Below, piece by piece: positions 14,711 to 24,482 of a stretch of 32,365 bases of DNA (positions within the stretch are counted from its first letter, which is position 1; every line of letters begins with the position of its first letter). A program made the translations under genes and the position numbers. The DNA comes from a virus. The DNA lies in IMG/VR virus record IMGVR_UViG_3300027851_000085, positions 1 to 32,365 of that record; one strand, written 5' to 3'. The notes under the pieces were generated by a model, which did no database searches, had not been told where the DNA came from, and saw only the letters and a program-made list of their open reading frames with translations.

Positions 14711-17700
14711 TATTTCCCACTCGTTTCCTTGTCAGTTAAAGCTCTCTGACGTGCAGACTGTTGGTCGGTGGGACCTTTCGTAACAAAATCCCAGTTCATT
14801 TTACTATAGAAGTCATCTGTACGTGATGCATTCCTAAAGATGTCTGCGTACTGATCGGGCCTAAAGCCACCCATGACTAGGTGTAACTTAGCTGCCTTAA
14901 AGTACCGAGCCTTCTCTTCTTCTGTCTTAGCAGAGAAACCGAGACGCAGGTACTTAACAACCTGTTTTTCAGCCTCTTTCTGTGCGTCTTTAAGTTCCGT
15001 TAAAGAGTTAAGTTTAATAAATGTGTCTGTGAATCGTTGAGGTTCTAGACCTGCCACGCCCATTAAAACAGCTTCAATTGGTGTGACATCACCCATTCTC
15101 ATTTGGTTCTTAGAGACGTACTTACCTGTGTTCAAAGCAAAGACCATCTTTGTGGTGTTGTTAATAGAGGAGATATTCGAGAAAGCATTAATAAAGTCTT
15201 CTGGTACGAGTGGGTACGTCTCATTACTATCTGAGAACACCGAACGTATAGCATTCCAACCGGGTTCCGTGGAAGACAACATGTCCCCGAGAATAGAGCC
15301 TGAGGCACCAAAAGCGATTTCTAACGCGGATGTTTCCCCATTAAACACATCTTTAAAGAAGCTTAGTCCACCGGGTCCGTACCTCTCACCATAGTTCTCA
15401 TCAAGTCCTGTAGCTAAACGAAGTGCAGTACTTGGAAGTCCATCTAGGATAGCCGAGAGTGCCCCTTCATCAGCCTTAATTCCACGTTCTAATAAGCCAG
15501 CCCGAATGTCCTCGTACCATGGGTACACTCCTAGCGGGGCACCAATAGCAACAGGTAATCCGTACATCATCGCATACGTACTAAAGGCTCTCAGTTTCTC
15601 TTCTCGTGTAAGACGTTTACCGAGGAACTGTTCCATAAGACGTGCTTGGTAACCAAAGAACTGTGTTGGGACAGAAAGTGGTCCTCTTTGCCACATGGCA
15701 TTAGAAGCATAAGTCATATTTAGTGAGAGGTCATTTTGCCTTCTTAGAATATTAGCACGGACCCCATTTGTGATGCGAGCAGTTGGGTTCGCAGAGCGCC
15801 ATTCTAGGTACGCTGCATTCCACGCGGTTACTCGAACGATACGTTCCCCTTCTGTAAAGAAGATAGTCCCTTTATCAAGAAACTTTCCCACAGATGACTG
15901 AAAGAGTTTCGGGCTAAGCCAGTCATCTCTTACGGCTACTTCACCACCTACGTTATAGATACCCGAACGTTTCATTTCATTGTACGACTCGATAAAGTCG
16001 TCAGCTTTCCATCCAAAGGCTTCAGATTTTTTAGCCAAAGAACGTACAACACTTTCATCTAGTGTTAAACCAGCAAAGCGCATAAGGGTAGAACCCATAA
16101 GACTAGTTCCGCCCACCTGTGGTCCAGCAATAGCGACAATATGCGTGAGTGTCTGAGATTGTAAGAATGCTTGTACTGGATTAAAAAGACCTAACTTAGA
16201 ATGAAAAGCTACGTTACGCATAAAAATAGTGGGGTCTTTTATCAGAGATAAAAGGTGTTCATCTACAAACTCTGCGGACTTAAATCCGAATTTATCGTAC
16301 ACCCCATTAAGTAACTTAGAGCGAACCCAATTAAGAGATTTTTGAGTTTCTGATTGCTGCCTAAGTAAAGATAATGCGGCCCGTCTATAATTCTTAGCCG
16401 CACCGAGAACGTGCCTATCAACAGTATTAGACCACCGAGGATTAAGTAAGGCTTCGTAGGGATTCTTTCGCAACTCCGACAAAGGTTGGTCTAGAATCGT
16501 ATAAAACTCTTCTACAAAGTTCTCCGTAGCTTGTATCTTATACTGATCCAGTAACTTAGCACGAGACAAAGAACTAATAGACCTTGTGATAGTAGCCAAG
16601 GGGTCCATTAGTTTACTCTTCTCTAACTGGAAGATCGGCTCTGATTCAGAACCTGAACCCTTCACGATGCTATCGAGCGTCATACCACGTTCAGACATAT
16701 ACTGTCTGTCAATATTTGCTACCAGACTATCGGGATGAACTGTATTATCTACCGCATCTGGAAACATGGACCGAATAGTGGTAGAGTCTTTCGTTCTTTG
16801 TCCGGCACGTGTGTACACAATTGGTGCATCTAATCTCAGCCTAGGAGGTAAATGGGCAGAGTCCTCAAAAAGAGTCTTAAACTCATCAACAGTAAATGGG
16901 AGGTTCTCCTCCACTAATTCTGCCACACGCTTCATGTTCTTTTGAGCTAAGGCTTGTCGTGCTGCTTCCATCGCTGAAGAAAACTTTCTGCCCTCTGCTT
17001 CTGTTGAATGTGCGAAGATAGAAGTATCGCCATTGTACGAAACAGAGTCTTCAAACTTGGAAATATTGGCTTGTTTAGTGTACCACTCTTGCGGGTACAC
17101 TACGTGTCCACCCGGTCTTTTAGGTATCTGTTGATACGGAATACGACCAGAAGAAACGTCCTTAACTACGATAAAGTGTACGGGTCTTCCATCAGGTACG
17201 AGTCCCTTTAGGTCGCTAGTTGGGTCAGCAACTTGAACAATCTTAAAGCCTTCTTTACTAACCTTTTCACGTACTTGTTTGTACGAGATAACGTTTCCCT
17301 TAGTGACTCGGACTCTGCCATTCTCTTCAACAAAGAGAATATTACGCTGGACCCCATCACGCTCCGGTATAGAAGAGACAAATTTTCCTTCAAAGGGGGC
17401 TTGAACTTCTTTAGTAAACTTCTTAGTCTTTGAATTAAAAACACCCTTCTTAACGGAAATACTCTCGATGCCTGCACGGGCCTTTGCTCTGTATATATTA
17501 TTGTTATTGATAAATAGATCAATATCATTTAATTGAACGTACTGGAAGTACGCTTTAGCTTCCTTCTCTGTAGGATAGGAACCTATTAAATCTTTGTACC
17601 CTTGTTCGAACTCATTTAAGTCCTGATAAAAGTACCCACGTTCACTGTTTATTTCGATATCCCTATTCGCACGTGCCACCTTTTCAAAGGCTAAACGTTC

Positions 17701-19518
17701 TGTACGATTTAGCGCACCAAGATCTTTTGCGCCCTCTTTAATGAGTCGGGAGATTTCCTGAGAACCGTTAACTACTACATGCCTACTTGCACGATGGACA
17801 TCACTAAGAGTGTCCTCGGGTGAGCGCATAGCACCAGTCAGAGCAGTTACTAAATCCTTCGGTGTGGTATTATTTGTTGTTAGACTAAGCTGTAAGACTT
17901 CTGGTGTTGTTTCATCAATAGTCTTTTTAACTTCAATCTTATAACCGAGTCCATGAGGCTTAATCTCATATGAGCCATCCATTAAACGGTACTGGGACTT
18001 AGCGAAGTGTTCAGCGTTCTTGCGGGTTTCAAATAGAGCCCCCTTAGGTGTCCCAATGGAGATGAGAACATCATGAACGTTAGCAATAGAAGTCTCTGGA
18101 GCTATGTGCGCTACATCTAGAAAGGCATCTGCTGTAACTGGGGTGTTTTGTATTAAGCGTTCTACAGTCTGCATAACACCTTTCGTGATCTGGGCAGTAT
18201 TCAGAGTAGCAAGATTAGGAGTGTCGGTCATGACTGCTAGAAGTGACTTAGCAGACTTAGGTAACGCACTAGTAATACGAGATAGAGCAGCGGAACCTAA
18301 GTTACCAGTGTACCCTTTAACAATTCTATTAGGATTGAATAGAGAGGGCATCTCCTGTTCGAGTGATTTTGATAAACCAGCAACATCGTTCTCTGCTAAC
18401 TTCGCCTTAACAGACTTAACAGCATTGATGATAGAACCCTTCTCAATATCTCCGACTGCTGTAACAACCTCTCCCTCGTCTAAAGTACGTTTACCTGTAG
18501 CTTTAAGAGTTTCTTTTAGACCCTCGGCTACATCCTTGAGAGCCGAAGACTCCGCAGATTTTGTGACATCTTCGATAAGTTTTTCTTTAGAACCGCCCTT
18601 AAGAAGACGAGAACCAGATCTAGTGAGTACACCTGTGGGGACGATGGAAGCAATATCAACAATAGAAAATAAGTTATTCAAATACTTATCAGTGGTACTG
18701 TACGCAGTAGCAGAACGAGCAAATGTTAATGCGTCTAAGGAGTTCTTCGTCCAAAGATCGTCTACAACGCGTTTTAGCTCCCTCTGGAATCTCTCTGGAG
18801 GAAGTGAATGTAGGTAGTCTAATTGTTCTGATAAGTTTGATCCTGATAGAAATGAAGACTTTGGACCAGTATCCCCACCAGTACTATTCTGTAAGTGAAA
18901 CCAAGAGAGAAACGGTACAAAGGTCTCGGCTAAGTCTGCACCCTTGGCGATATAACCCATGTTCGCTCTACGTTGTTCAACATTTTCCAGAACCTTCTGA
19001 GCTATTTCCTTTTTTTCTATGACACCTTGGTGTAAATCCAGAAGGTTCATGACATCTTCTGAATTAGTTTTAGCAGCATCTCTTAATGAACTATTCTCTT
19101 TCAAAGATGCAACGGAATTAGTAACATTTGTGGCAAACTTCTTTTCCCAGATGGTGTCTGGATTATGAATGTCAGATTTAGATAACTGCTTGATAAAAGC
19201 TACTTCCTCAAGGGATACGGCCTCTTCTGGTTTCTTAGAAGATAAAACTTCAGAGACGATTCTAGCCTTTAGTTCTCTATCCTTAAGTAATTCCCTTTGT
19301 ACTGTATCACGACGCAGTTTGTCCTCGGTACCTGAAGCGATACCAGAGGCTAACATTTCGGATGTCGTAGTAGGGTCTTCTAAGCCAAAGGCAGCCTTAT
19401 CACCGCGATTCTTAGCGACTTCTGGCGAGACAATAGGGCCGAGAGCACTAGTGTCCTGAAGACTTAGAAGACCTGAGTTCTGATCGTCTGTCGGTGTTGT
19501 TAAGGAAAGATCAGCCAT
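14710..19518 (-). CDS. Giant internal virion (ejection) protein, T7 gp16-like
   Basis: A 1602-residue protein, the longest in the window and somewhat longer than T7 gp16 (1318 aa). I see no transglycosylase motif; that lies in the next gene. A C-terminal region around residues 1220-1330 reads NMTYASNAMWQRGPLSVPTQF followed by FGYQARLMEQFLG, a pattern I associate with the conserved part of podovirus ejection proteins. A hydrophobic stretch (MMYGLPVAIGAPLGVYP) follows. The rest is helical and charged, without clear enzymatic motifs. It should leave the capsid with the DNA to form the envelope-spanning channel. It follows the gp14-like gene as in T7. Confidence 0.8.
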   Translation of the reverse strand: MADLSLTTPTDDQNSGLLSLQDTSALGPIVSPEVAKNRGDKAAFGLEDPTTTSEMLASGIASGTEDKLRRDTVQRELLKDRELKARIVSEVLSSKKPEEAVSLEEVAFIKQLSKSDIHNPDTIWEKKFATNVTNSVASLKENSSLRDAAKTNSEDVMNLLDLHQGVIEKKEIAQKVLENVEQRRANMGYIAKGADLAETFVPFLSWFHLQNSTGGDTGPKSSFLSGSNLSEQLDYLHSLPPERFQRELKRVVDDLWTKNSLDALTFARSATAYSTTDKYLNNLFSIVDIASIVPTGVLTRSGSRLLKGGSKEKLIEDVTKSAESSALKDVAEGLKETLKATGKRTLDEGEVVTAVGDIEKGSIINAVKSVKAKLAENDVAGLSKSLEQEMPSLFNPNRIVKGYTGNLGSAALSRITSALPKSAKSLLAVMTDTPNLATLNTAQITKGVMQTVERLIQNTPVTADAFLDVAHIAPETSIANVHDVLISIGTPKGALFETRKNAEHFAKSQYRLMDGSYEIKPHGLGYKIEVKKTIDETTPEVLQLSLTTNNTTPKDLVTALTGAMRSPEDTLSDVHRASRHVVVNGSQEISRLIKEGAKDLGALNRTERLAFEKVARANRDIEINSERGYFYQDLNEFEQGYKDLIGSYPTEKEAKAYFQYVQLNDIDLFINNNNIYRAKARAGIESISVKKGVFNSKTKKFTKEVQAPFEGKFVSSIPERDGVQRNILFVEENGRVRVTKGNVISYKQVREKVSKEGFKIVQVADPTSDLKGLVPDGRPVHFIVVKDVSSGRIPYQQIPKRPGGHVVYPQEWYTKQANISKFEDSVSYNGDTSIFAHSTEAEGRKFSSAMEAARQALAQKNMKRVAELVEENLPFTVDEFKTLFEDSAHLPPRLRLDAPIVYTRAGQRTKDSTTIRSMFPDAVDNTVHPDSLVANIDRQYMSERGMTLDSIVKGSGSESEPIFQLEKSKLMDPLATITRSISSLSRAKLLDQYKIQATENFVEEFYTILDQPLSELRKNPYEALLNPRWSNTVDRHVLGAAKNYRRAALSLLRQQSETQKSLNWVRSKLLNGVYDKFGFKSAEFVDEHLLSLIKDPTIFMRNVAFHSKLGLFNPVQAFLQSQTLTHIVAIAGPQVGGTSLMGSTLMRFAGLTLDESVVRSLAKKSEAFGWKADDFIESYNEMKRSGIYNVGGEVAVRDDWLSPKLFQSSVGKFLDKGTIFFTEGERIVRVTAWNAAYLEWRSANPTARITNGVRANILRRQNDLSLNMTYASNAMWQRGPLSVPTQFFGYQARLMEQFLGKRLTREEKLRAFSTYAMMYGLPVAIGAPLGVYPWYEDIRAGLLERGIKADEGALSAILDGLPSTALRLATGLDENYGERYGPGGLSFFKDVFNGETSALEIAFGASGSILGDMLSSTEPGWNAIRSVFSDSNETYPLVPEDFINAFSNISSINNTTKMVFALNTGKYVSKNQMRMGDVTPIEAVLMGVAGLEPQRFTDTFIKLNSLTELKDAQKEAEKQVVKYLRLGFSAKTEEEKARYFKAAKLHLVMGGFRPDQYADIFRNASRTDDFYSKMNWDFVTKGPTDQQSARQRALTDKETSGK

Positions 19519-19523
19519 ACTGA

Positions 19524-19979
19524 TTACAACGATTGAATAGTACGAGAAATTTCCCCACGGCTAGAGACAATACTGCCACCGAGGGAGGTAAGACCGGACC
19601 CCATACTAGCCATTGATGCAGCCGAACTGTACTGATTATTAGCCTCAGTCATCTGTGCCCCGATTTCCTGCCCCTGATTAACGCCCAGTAGATTAGACCA
19701 ACCAATACCCATTGTACTGGCAATAGCGCCACTTAATCCAGATGAACCACCGGCACCCTGATTAGTTCCTCTAGAGAGTTGAGACGCCCTTTCAATCCAC
19801 GAACCACGAAGCCATTCTCGTTTCTTACGGTTGGCCTCTAAATCTGCTTTACGTTTATTTAACTCATTCATCTTCCTTTGTGCAGAAGCCGCTTCCTTAG
19901 CCTGAGTGAACGATGTGTACGCCCCGGCTCCAGCGACGGCAAGTCCGGCAACGGCTATGAAAGTTGTGAGAGCAGGCAT
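19524..19979 (-). CDS. Internal virion protein, T7 gp14-like
   Basis: A 151-residue protein starting with a hydrophobic segment (residues 5-22, FIAVAGLAVAGAGAYTSF), a charged coiled-coil-like helix (about 25-65), then a Gly/Ser/Ala-rich C-terminal half. This resembles gp14-type ejection proteins that insert in the outer membrane. The position, after the gp13-like and before the large ejection proteins, matches T7 order. The call rests on topology and synteny rather than on clear residue matches. Confidence 0.68.
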   Translation of the reverse strand: MPALTTFIAVAGLAVAGAGAYTSFTQAKEAASAQRKMNELNKRKADLEANRKKREWLRGSWIERASQLSRGTNQGAGGSSGLSGAIASTMGIGWSNLLGVNQGQEIGAQMTEANNQYSSAASMASMGSGLTSLGGSIVSSRGEISRTIQSL

Positions 19980-19980
19980 A

Positions 19981-20438
19981 TTATTTTATTCCTTTTGCAA
20001 AAGTACTTTCGTACAGACTGTAACCCCGACGTACGTACCATTTAGTTAATGTTTTATTTTTCTCATCGTTTAGATGGGCTAGGACTATAATGTTTCCATC
20101 TACTAGTGAGCCCCAGTACTCAAATGCATTTAATAATTCTACAGCACGTTTAAAATTTCTAAACTCGGGGTCTACCCACCAAGCCAATTCCGTCGCAACT
20201 TTCTGTTTCGAGAATAAGAGTTCCTGTAGTGTTCCGATTAAAAAACCAACAACCGTATCGGTTTTATCATCAATAGAACGTACAGGTACTCTTTTTTCTT
20301 ATAGAATGTACTGTTAAAGAAAGAGGACATCTTTTCGTATGAGTACTCTAGATTCTGGTACTCAGAGTGCTTATGGAAATCTGTCATAAGTTCGTGTAAA
20401 CGCGGTAAGTCATTTTTATCTGCTAGCCGTAAGGACAC
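19981..20438 (-). CDS. GNAT-family acyltransferase-like protein, reading frame broken
   Basis: The gene runs from GTG 20438 to the stop at 19981 but in two frames. The first covers about 48 residues (SLRLADKNDLPRLHELM...), the second continues with VPVRSIDDKTDTVVGFLIG, then AWWVDPEFRN and the C-terminal WYVRRGYSLYES, the end pattern of GNAT folds. The switch falls at an A6 run (T6 at 20292-20297 on + strand). The total is 458 bases, one short of 153 codons, so restoring one A gives an intact 152-aa protein. The place between nozzle and gp14-like genes is that of T7 gp13. It is either a homopolymer sequencing error, a recent mutation or a -1 frameshift signal. Confidence 0.75.
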
Positions 20439-20439
20439 A

Positions 20440-22578
20440 TTATACTCCAGAATTGCCTGATTCAGTTACGGACCAACCGATAAGTTCAAAGGGTAAGCCG
20501 GTCTCTGAACTGTAACGAAACTGTGCTACAAGTCCTGAACCACGCATCTTTAAACGTCGGTGTTGGTAATGTCTATTAATCTTATTATTATACACCTGTT
20601 GCCTAGAGAATGTCAAGGTATTTGTTTCTGGTACTGACCAGTCCCATATCACCTCTACAAAACACGAGCCACCAAGAACTTCTTTTGTTATAACGGTAAG
20701 GTAATTAGTTTGGAACCGTCTCTGGGCTTCGGCATGGATCTTGTACCCTGAAACGAATGAACTAGTATAATCTAGACCAAGGGAGTCAAAGTCAAACCAG
20801 TCGATATATCGTGGGTCTTTATCAAAAGCAAAAGAAGCTACGTACGTAGAACCACTAGAAACTCTAGAGACGACAAATTTAGTTATCTTGGAAACAGAGG
20901 TAGGAGTCTCAATAGCGGTTTCTAGTGGGTCTAATAAATTATTAGTGATTGGTACTAAACTATTGTCTACAATCGAGTCGTAGGTGATGTCCGAAGCCGT
21001 TCCTTTGATCGTGACAATTCCATTGATTTTAATGTTGGGATGCGGTGCAGGCTTCCACGTATAAAACGCTTTCGTTTGTACATTAAAGTTTAATATGGTA
21101 TCGTACTCGTACTTATTTAGGTCCGTCGTAGGTTCTGATGAAGAGAACACCCATTGTAGCAGCTTCTCTGTCGTATTATACGTGCCTTGAACGAATAAAC
21201 GAGAAAGGGCGGGAATAGTATCATAATACGATTTAATAGACCCATCCGTTATAGACTGTATACTAACAGAACTAGTTTGGTCTGGTACAAGAGCGTAAAT
21301 ACCACCATCTGCCCACCAGAACGGGATACCGTCTACATCAACAAAGGAGAGGGCACTAGGAATGGATAGAGTGGCGACAAAGCCAACAGTGAAGTCATCT
21401 GTTAAGAAGCCTGAACCCACCGAACCGCTTAACGTCCAAATACCATTAGTGGCAAAAATGATAAGTGTACTCTTGATTGTTACGAGTTTTAAGATGACAC
21501 CAGCATCAGGAATAAGTAGGAAACCACCATCCGAGGACCCAAGACCAGCGGAACCTTCAACAGTCGGGTCGGCTGATTGATAGCATTGCCCTAGTTGCTC
21601 GTCTCGTTCAAGAACTGGGCTGAAGTACACTTTGTTTCCGAAGTCACCATAATTAACGCCAGAATAAAATACCCGACCACTAAAAAAACTGACGGTGGAA
21701 GGTCGGTAGAAAGAAGAAGAAACAACTGCTAAACCTGCGATACCCGAAGCAGTAGCCCTGTCTTGATTGAACTCATCTAGGATGTAGTGGCCCTTTGCAG
21801 CAGGTGTATTATTCAATTGGAACTTGTCAACGTACGTCCAGTTAATTTCTTCAAGAGAGTCCTTGTACAAGTACCATACGTCAGAGTTCGATGGAAAATC
21901 TGTTCGAGCCGTATCCCATGCTGTTATAACTTGTGCAACACTACCACCTGTAATCGTCGCATTTGGGTACCAGCCTTGATTGAATAGATTGTACTTATGG
22001 GCATCAGTAAGAGTAGTCGGACGTTCATCGACACCAAGATTATCAACTACACCAACCATATCGCGAGTCTTAAGGACGATTGTACTGATGCTAATACTGT
22101 CAGTAGAGGCCGTATACGTAATCGAGAATGGGTCGCAGTACGGATGGGCTACAAATAACTTACCAGAACCAGAGGCAAACTGACACATAGCTGTCCTTGT
22201 ACTAGGAGCACCCGCGACCTTTTGAATATCTAAGTCTATCGCGAAAGTTTTAAAACCCGGTGAAAGTGGATTGACAATGTCAACTTCATAGAAGTACAGT
22301 TTACTTTCTACTTGTTGAACCACAAAATCAAGATCAGGAGAGCCGGCAACATTACGCCACGTAAACGTTTGCATGACACCGCCAGTACGGGTGACAAGAT
22401 TTTGCTGTGCCCCTTCTTCGTAGTCTATACCTAGTCTACGTCTCACAGTACCAGTTTGATCGAACACACAATTAGATTCTTGTGTAACAGCATTCTCTGG
22501 AAAGTTTAATCCCGTGGCTTCTGTAATTAAACCTCGGAGAAAACTATTCTCAACGTTTGTACCTAATTGACGAGCCAT
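20440..22578 (-). CDS. Tail nozzle protein (tail tubular protein B-like)
   Basis: A 712-residue tail protein. The N-terminus, RQLGTNVENSFLRGLITEAT then GLNFPENAV and RRRLGIDYEEG, is the typical beginning of podovirus nozzle/stabilisation proteins. The body is beta-rich, consistent with a propeller-type nozzle around the DNA channel like T7 gp12. It lies downstream of the adaptor gene and a small gene, and its stop almost touches the GNAT start. Confidence 0.85.
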   Translation of the reverse strand: MARQLGTNVENSFLRGLITEATGLNFPENAVTQESNCVFDQTGTVRRRLGIDYEEGAQQNLVTRTGGVMQTFTWRNVAGSPDLDFVVQQVESKLYFYEVDIVNPLSPGFKTFAIDLDIQKVAGAPSTRTAMCQFASGSGKLFVAHPYCDPFSITYTASTDSISISTIVLKTRDMVGVVDNLGVDERPTTLTDAHKYNLFNQGWYPNATITGGSVAQVITAWDTARTDFPSNSDVWYLYKDSLEEINWTYVDKFQLNNTPAAKGHYILDEFNQDRATASGIAGLAVVSSSFYRPSTVSFFSGRVFYSGVNYGDFGNKVYFSPVLERDEQLGQCYQSADPTVEGSAGLGSSDGGFLLIPDAGVILKLVTIKSTLIIFATNGIWTLSGSVGSGFLTDDFTVGFVATLSIPSALSFVDVDGIPFWWADGGIYALVPDQTSSVSIQSITDGSIKSYYDTIPALSRLFVQGTYNTTEKLLQWVFSSSEPTTDLNKYEYDTILNFNVQTKAFYTWKPAPHPNIKINGIVTIKGTASDITYDSIVDNSLVPITNNLLDPLETAIETPTSVSKITKFVVSRVSSGSTYVASFAFDKDPRYIDWFDFDSLGLDYTSSFVSGYKIHAEAQRRFQTNYLTVITKEVLGGSCFVEVIWDWSVPETNTLTFSRQQVYNNKINRHYQHRRLKMRGSGLVAQFRYSSETGLPFELIGWSVTESGNSGV

Positions 22579-22581
22579 AAG

Positions 22582-22863
22582 TTACTTTCTAGGTTTACCA
22601 TTAGAAATGCTAGCTTCCTCGAACTTCTTAAGGGCGAAGTACGCCTCGATAGCCCTTTCTACAAAAGATAGCGATGTGTACGAACCAGAGAGGGAATCTG
22701 GTACTGTGCCATGTTCAAAATGAAGAAACCATAAACCATGAGGACTTTTACGTTCCGCAATAATTTTATTCTTTTCGAATGGGTACTCACGAGTAGCGCC
22801 GACATCTCGTTCTGGATCAAAACTAGACTCTAAACTGTCGGCTGCAATGCTGTTAAATTTCAT
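22582..22863 (-). CDS. Small protein between adaptor and nozzle genes
   Basis: A 93-residue protein whose ATG overlaps the adaptor stop by 4 bases and which ends 3 bases before the nozzle gene. It has a central HGLWFLHFEHGTVPD motif and a helical, charged C-terminus ending in KPRK. I recognise no family. Its place suggests a role in tail assembly or as a minor tail component. Confidence 0.6.
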   Translation of the reverse strand: MKFNSIAADSLESSFDPERDVGATREYPFEKNKIIAERKSPHGLWFLHFEHGTVPDSLSGSYTSLSFVERAIEAYFALKKFEEASISNGKPRK

Positions 22864-23618
22864 ACTCTACGTCCGTAGTTAGGTGTTGAGTCCAAGGGAG
22901 AACTCTGTGTGATACTGGTCTTTGTTCTCTGAGAGGTTATAAGACCCCGCCGCAGCCGTCTTTCTGCGATAGGATTTTGGACTTGCTTTAGTTCAACAAA
23001 AGCCTGTGCTTTAGCAGCATTTAATAGAAGGTTTGTCTGTCGTGTATCTAATGGGATGACAAAAGAATCAGTTAAGGAAAACGAGAATTCTTTTAGACCG
23101 TACGCCAAAGTCTTAGAACTCGTTAAGAAAGTGTCTATAACAGAGTTGTACGAGTTAAAGATCACCATTGAATCATTGTACGTCGTATACTTAGTGGGAA
23201 ATCTATCATTACGAACAGTAAAGTTTAAACCACCAGTATAAGCGATTTCTGTCGTACTGCCACTGTCTACAGTTAAGCTATGAGCCTCAGACATAAACTC
23301 TATAAATGGCTGATAAGTAACTGGTACATAATTAACGAGTGTATCGCCGATTAACTGATTGTCGTACTTAATCCAGTCTAACGAAAGTACATCTGTTGGT
23401 TTAGTCATAAAGACTGGAAGTGCAATATCATTAAGTTCAGTTAATTGAAAGAATGATTTACTAGACGGAAAATCAATCGAAGCCTGTAAGTCCTCAAAAG
23501 AATCTCTAACAACATGCGCAACCTGTAAAGATTCAACTGTGTCATTAATAGAGGTTACTTCATCGCCGTCCATAGACGATAAGATACTAGTGACGAGTTC
23601 TAGGAGTGTTTTAGCCAT
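22860..23618 (-). CDS. Tail adaptor protein (tail tubular protein A-like)
   Basis: A 252-residue protein that probably joins portal to nozzle, like T7 gp11. It starts MAKTLLELVTSILSSMDGDEVTSINDTVES with an N-terminal helical part, then a beta-rich insertion, and ends in a helical region with RRLRRGLITSQRTK and a flexible C-terminus (PNYGRRV). The family is diverse; the call rests on start pattern, length and position directly upstream of the nozzle gene. Confidence 0.78.
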   Translation of the reverse strand: MAKTLLELVTSILSSMDGDEVTSINDTVESLQVAHVVRDSFEDLQASIDFPSSKSFFQLTELNDIALPVFMTKPTDVLSLDWIKYDNQLIGDTLVNYVPVTYQPFIEFMSEAHSLTVDSGSTTEIAYTGGLNFTVRNDRFPTKYTTYNDSMVIFNSYNSVIDTFLTSSKTLAYGLKEFSFSLTDSFVIPLDTRQTNLLLNAAKAQAFVELKQVQNPIAERRLRRGLITSQRTKTSITQSSPLDSTPNYGRRV

Positions 23619-23623
23619 ATGTT

Positions 23624-24052
23624 TTACTTAGAAACCCCCGTGAACTTCTCGTAAGTACGAAGACCGCCAAGACCCAAGAGGCCGAATAGAACTGGGAGAA
23701 CTTCGGTAACTGCCAGAACTGGAAGAACACTAGTAGGGAAGGTTGGGTCAATCACGACAATTGCCGTGACTAGCAGACTATGTATAATATAATTATAACA
23801 GAAGATAACACCACACGTCCACCCAATGAAGGGTCGCCAACCAGACTTAAAGAAATTATCCGAGGAGGCTTCGACCTTGTTAATCTCAATCTGTCCCATG
23901 GCGAGTTGCGTTTCAGCATTTAACTCTGCTAATTCACCCGTCTGTTTCAGTTCTAGCAATTTCTGCTGTGCCTCGGCTTTCTGAACTGGGTCAGGAATAA
24001 CCTTATCGAGTATCTTAAGACCAGCAGTTAGAAGAGTATCTATTGCAAACAT
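23624..24052 (-). CDS. Holin, gene-transfer-agent 3TM type
   Basis: A 142-residue membrane protein. It starts with an amphipathic region (VIPDPVQKAEAQQKLLELKQ), then the hallmark SGWRPFIGWTCG, two hydrophobic segments (about 74-99 and 108-130) and ends GLGGLRTYEKFTG. This pattern is that of the 3TM holin of gene transfer agents (PF11351 type), common in alphaproteobacterial phages. It should permeabilise the inner membrane so that the endolysin encoded just upstream reaches the wall. Confidence 0.85.
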   Translation of the reverse strand: MFAIDTLLTAGLKILDKVIPDPVQKAEAQQKLLELKQTGELAELNAETQLAMGQIEINKVEASSDNFFKSGWRPFIGWTCGVIFCYNYIIHSLLVTAIVVIDPTFPTSVLPVLAVTEVLPVLFGLLGLGGLRTYEKFTGVSK

Positions 24053-24053
24053 T

Positions 24054-24482
24054 TTAACCTCTCAACATCATTTCTGCTAATTCTTTAGCTCGGGTGGGTG
24101 TCTGTGTGGCCCACTTAGAGTTCAACATACCATCGAAAGCATCCTGCCAGCGGCTATCTTCAATAGACTTTAGGGTCCGCTTAAAGTCTAATAGACCAGC
24201 GAGACCAAGTTGAAAACACATCTCGTACAGTACACGTTGTCGGGCATCTACGAGGTCAGTGACCCAAGGTAAAGCCTTCTGAACACTGGCTACACATTTA
24301 TTAATATCATTTAGCAATAAGTACTCAGCCTCATCAGAAGAAAGACCACCATTCTTTCGTGAGTCAATAAGTCTACCATAGCCGATAGTCCAGTAGCCCA
24401 AGTGATCTTGGTACGCAGCTAGAGAGAGGCCCTCGTGACGTTTAAGAGAGTCTAGGAGTTTATTCTTACTGAAAGAGTTCAA
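24054..24482 (-). CDS. Endolysin, T4 lysozyme-like GH24 muramidase
   Basis: A 142-residue lysozyme that cuts peptidoglycan at lysis. The catalytic triad is Glu17 (RHEG), Asp26 (YQDH) and Thr32 (YWTIGYG), with the 9- and 6-residue spacings of T4 lysozyme (Glu11, Asp20, Thr26). No signal peptide, so it needs the holin. It overlaps the upstream TM/coiled-coil gene by 4 bases and ends 1 base before the holin gene. Confidence 0.93.
   Translation of the reverse strand: MNSFSKNKLLDSLKRHEGLSLAAYQDHLGYWTIGYGRLIDSRKNGGLSSDEAEYLLLNDINKCVASVQKALPWVTDLVDARQRVLYEMCFQLGLAGLLDFKRTLKSIEDSRWQDAFDGMLNSKWATQTPTRAKELAEMMLRG

Noticed and set aside
18104-18817. 237-residue open frame on the + strand
   Set aside because: It is inside the 1602-aa ejection gene, low in complexity and points against the late block; a shadow of that gene.
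20285-20300. Classical programmed -1 slippery heptamer in the GNAT-like gene
   Set aside because: The A6 run is in the wrong phase for A-AAA-AAG, so this is listed only as a possibility behind a homopolymer error.
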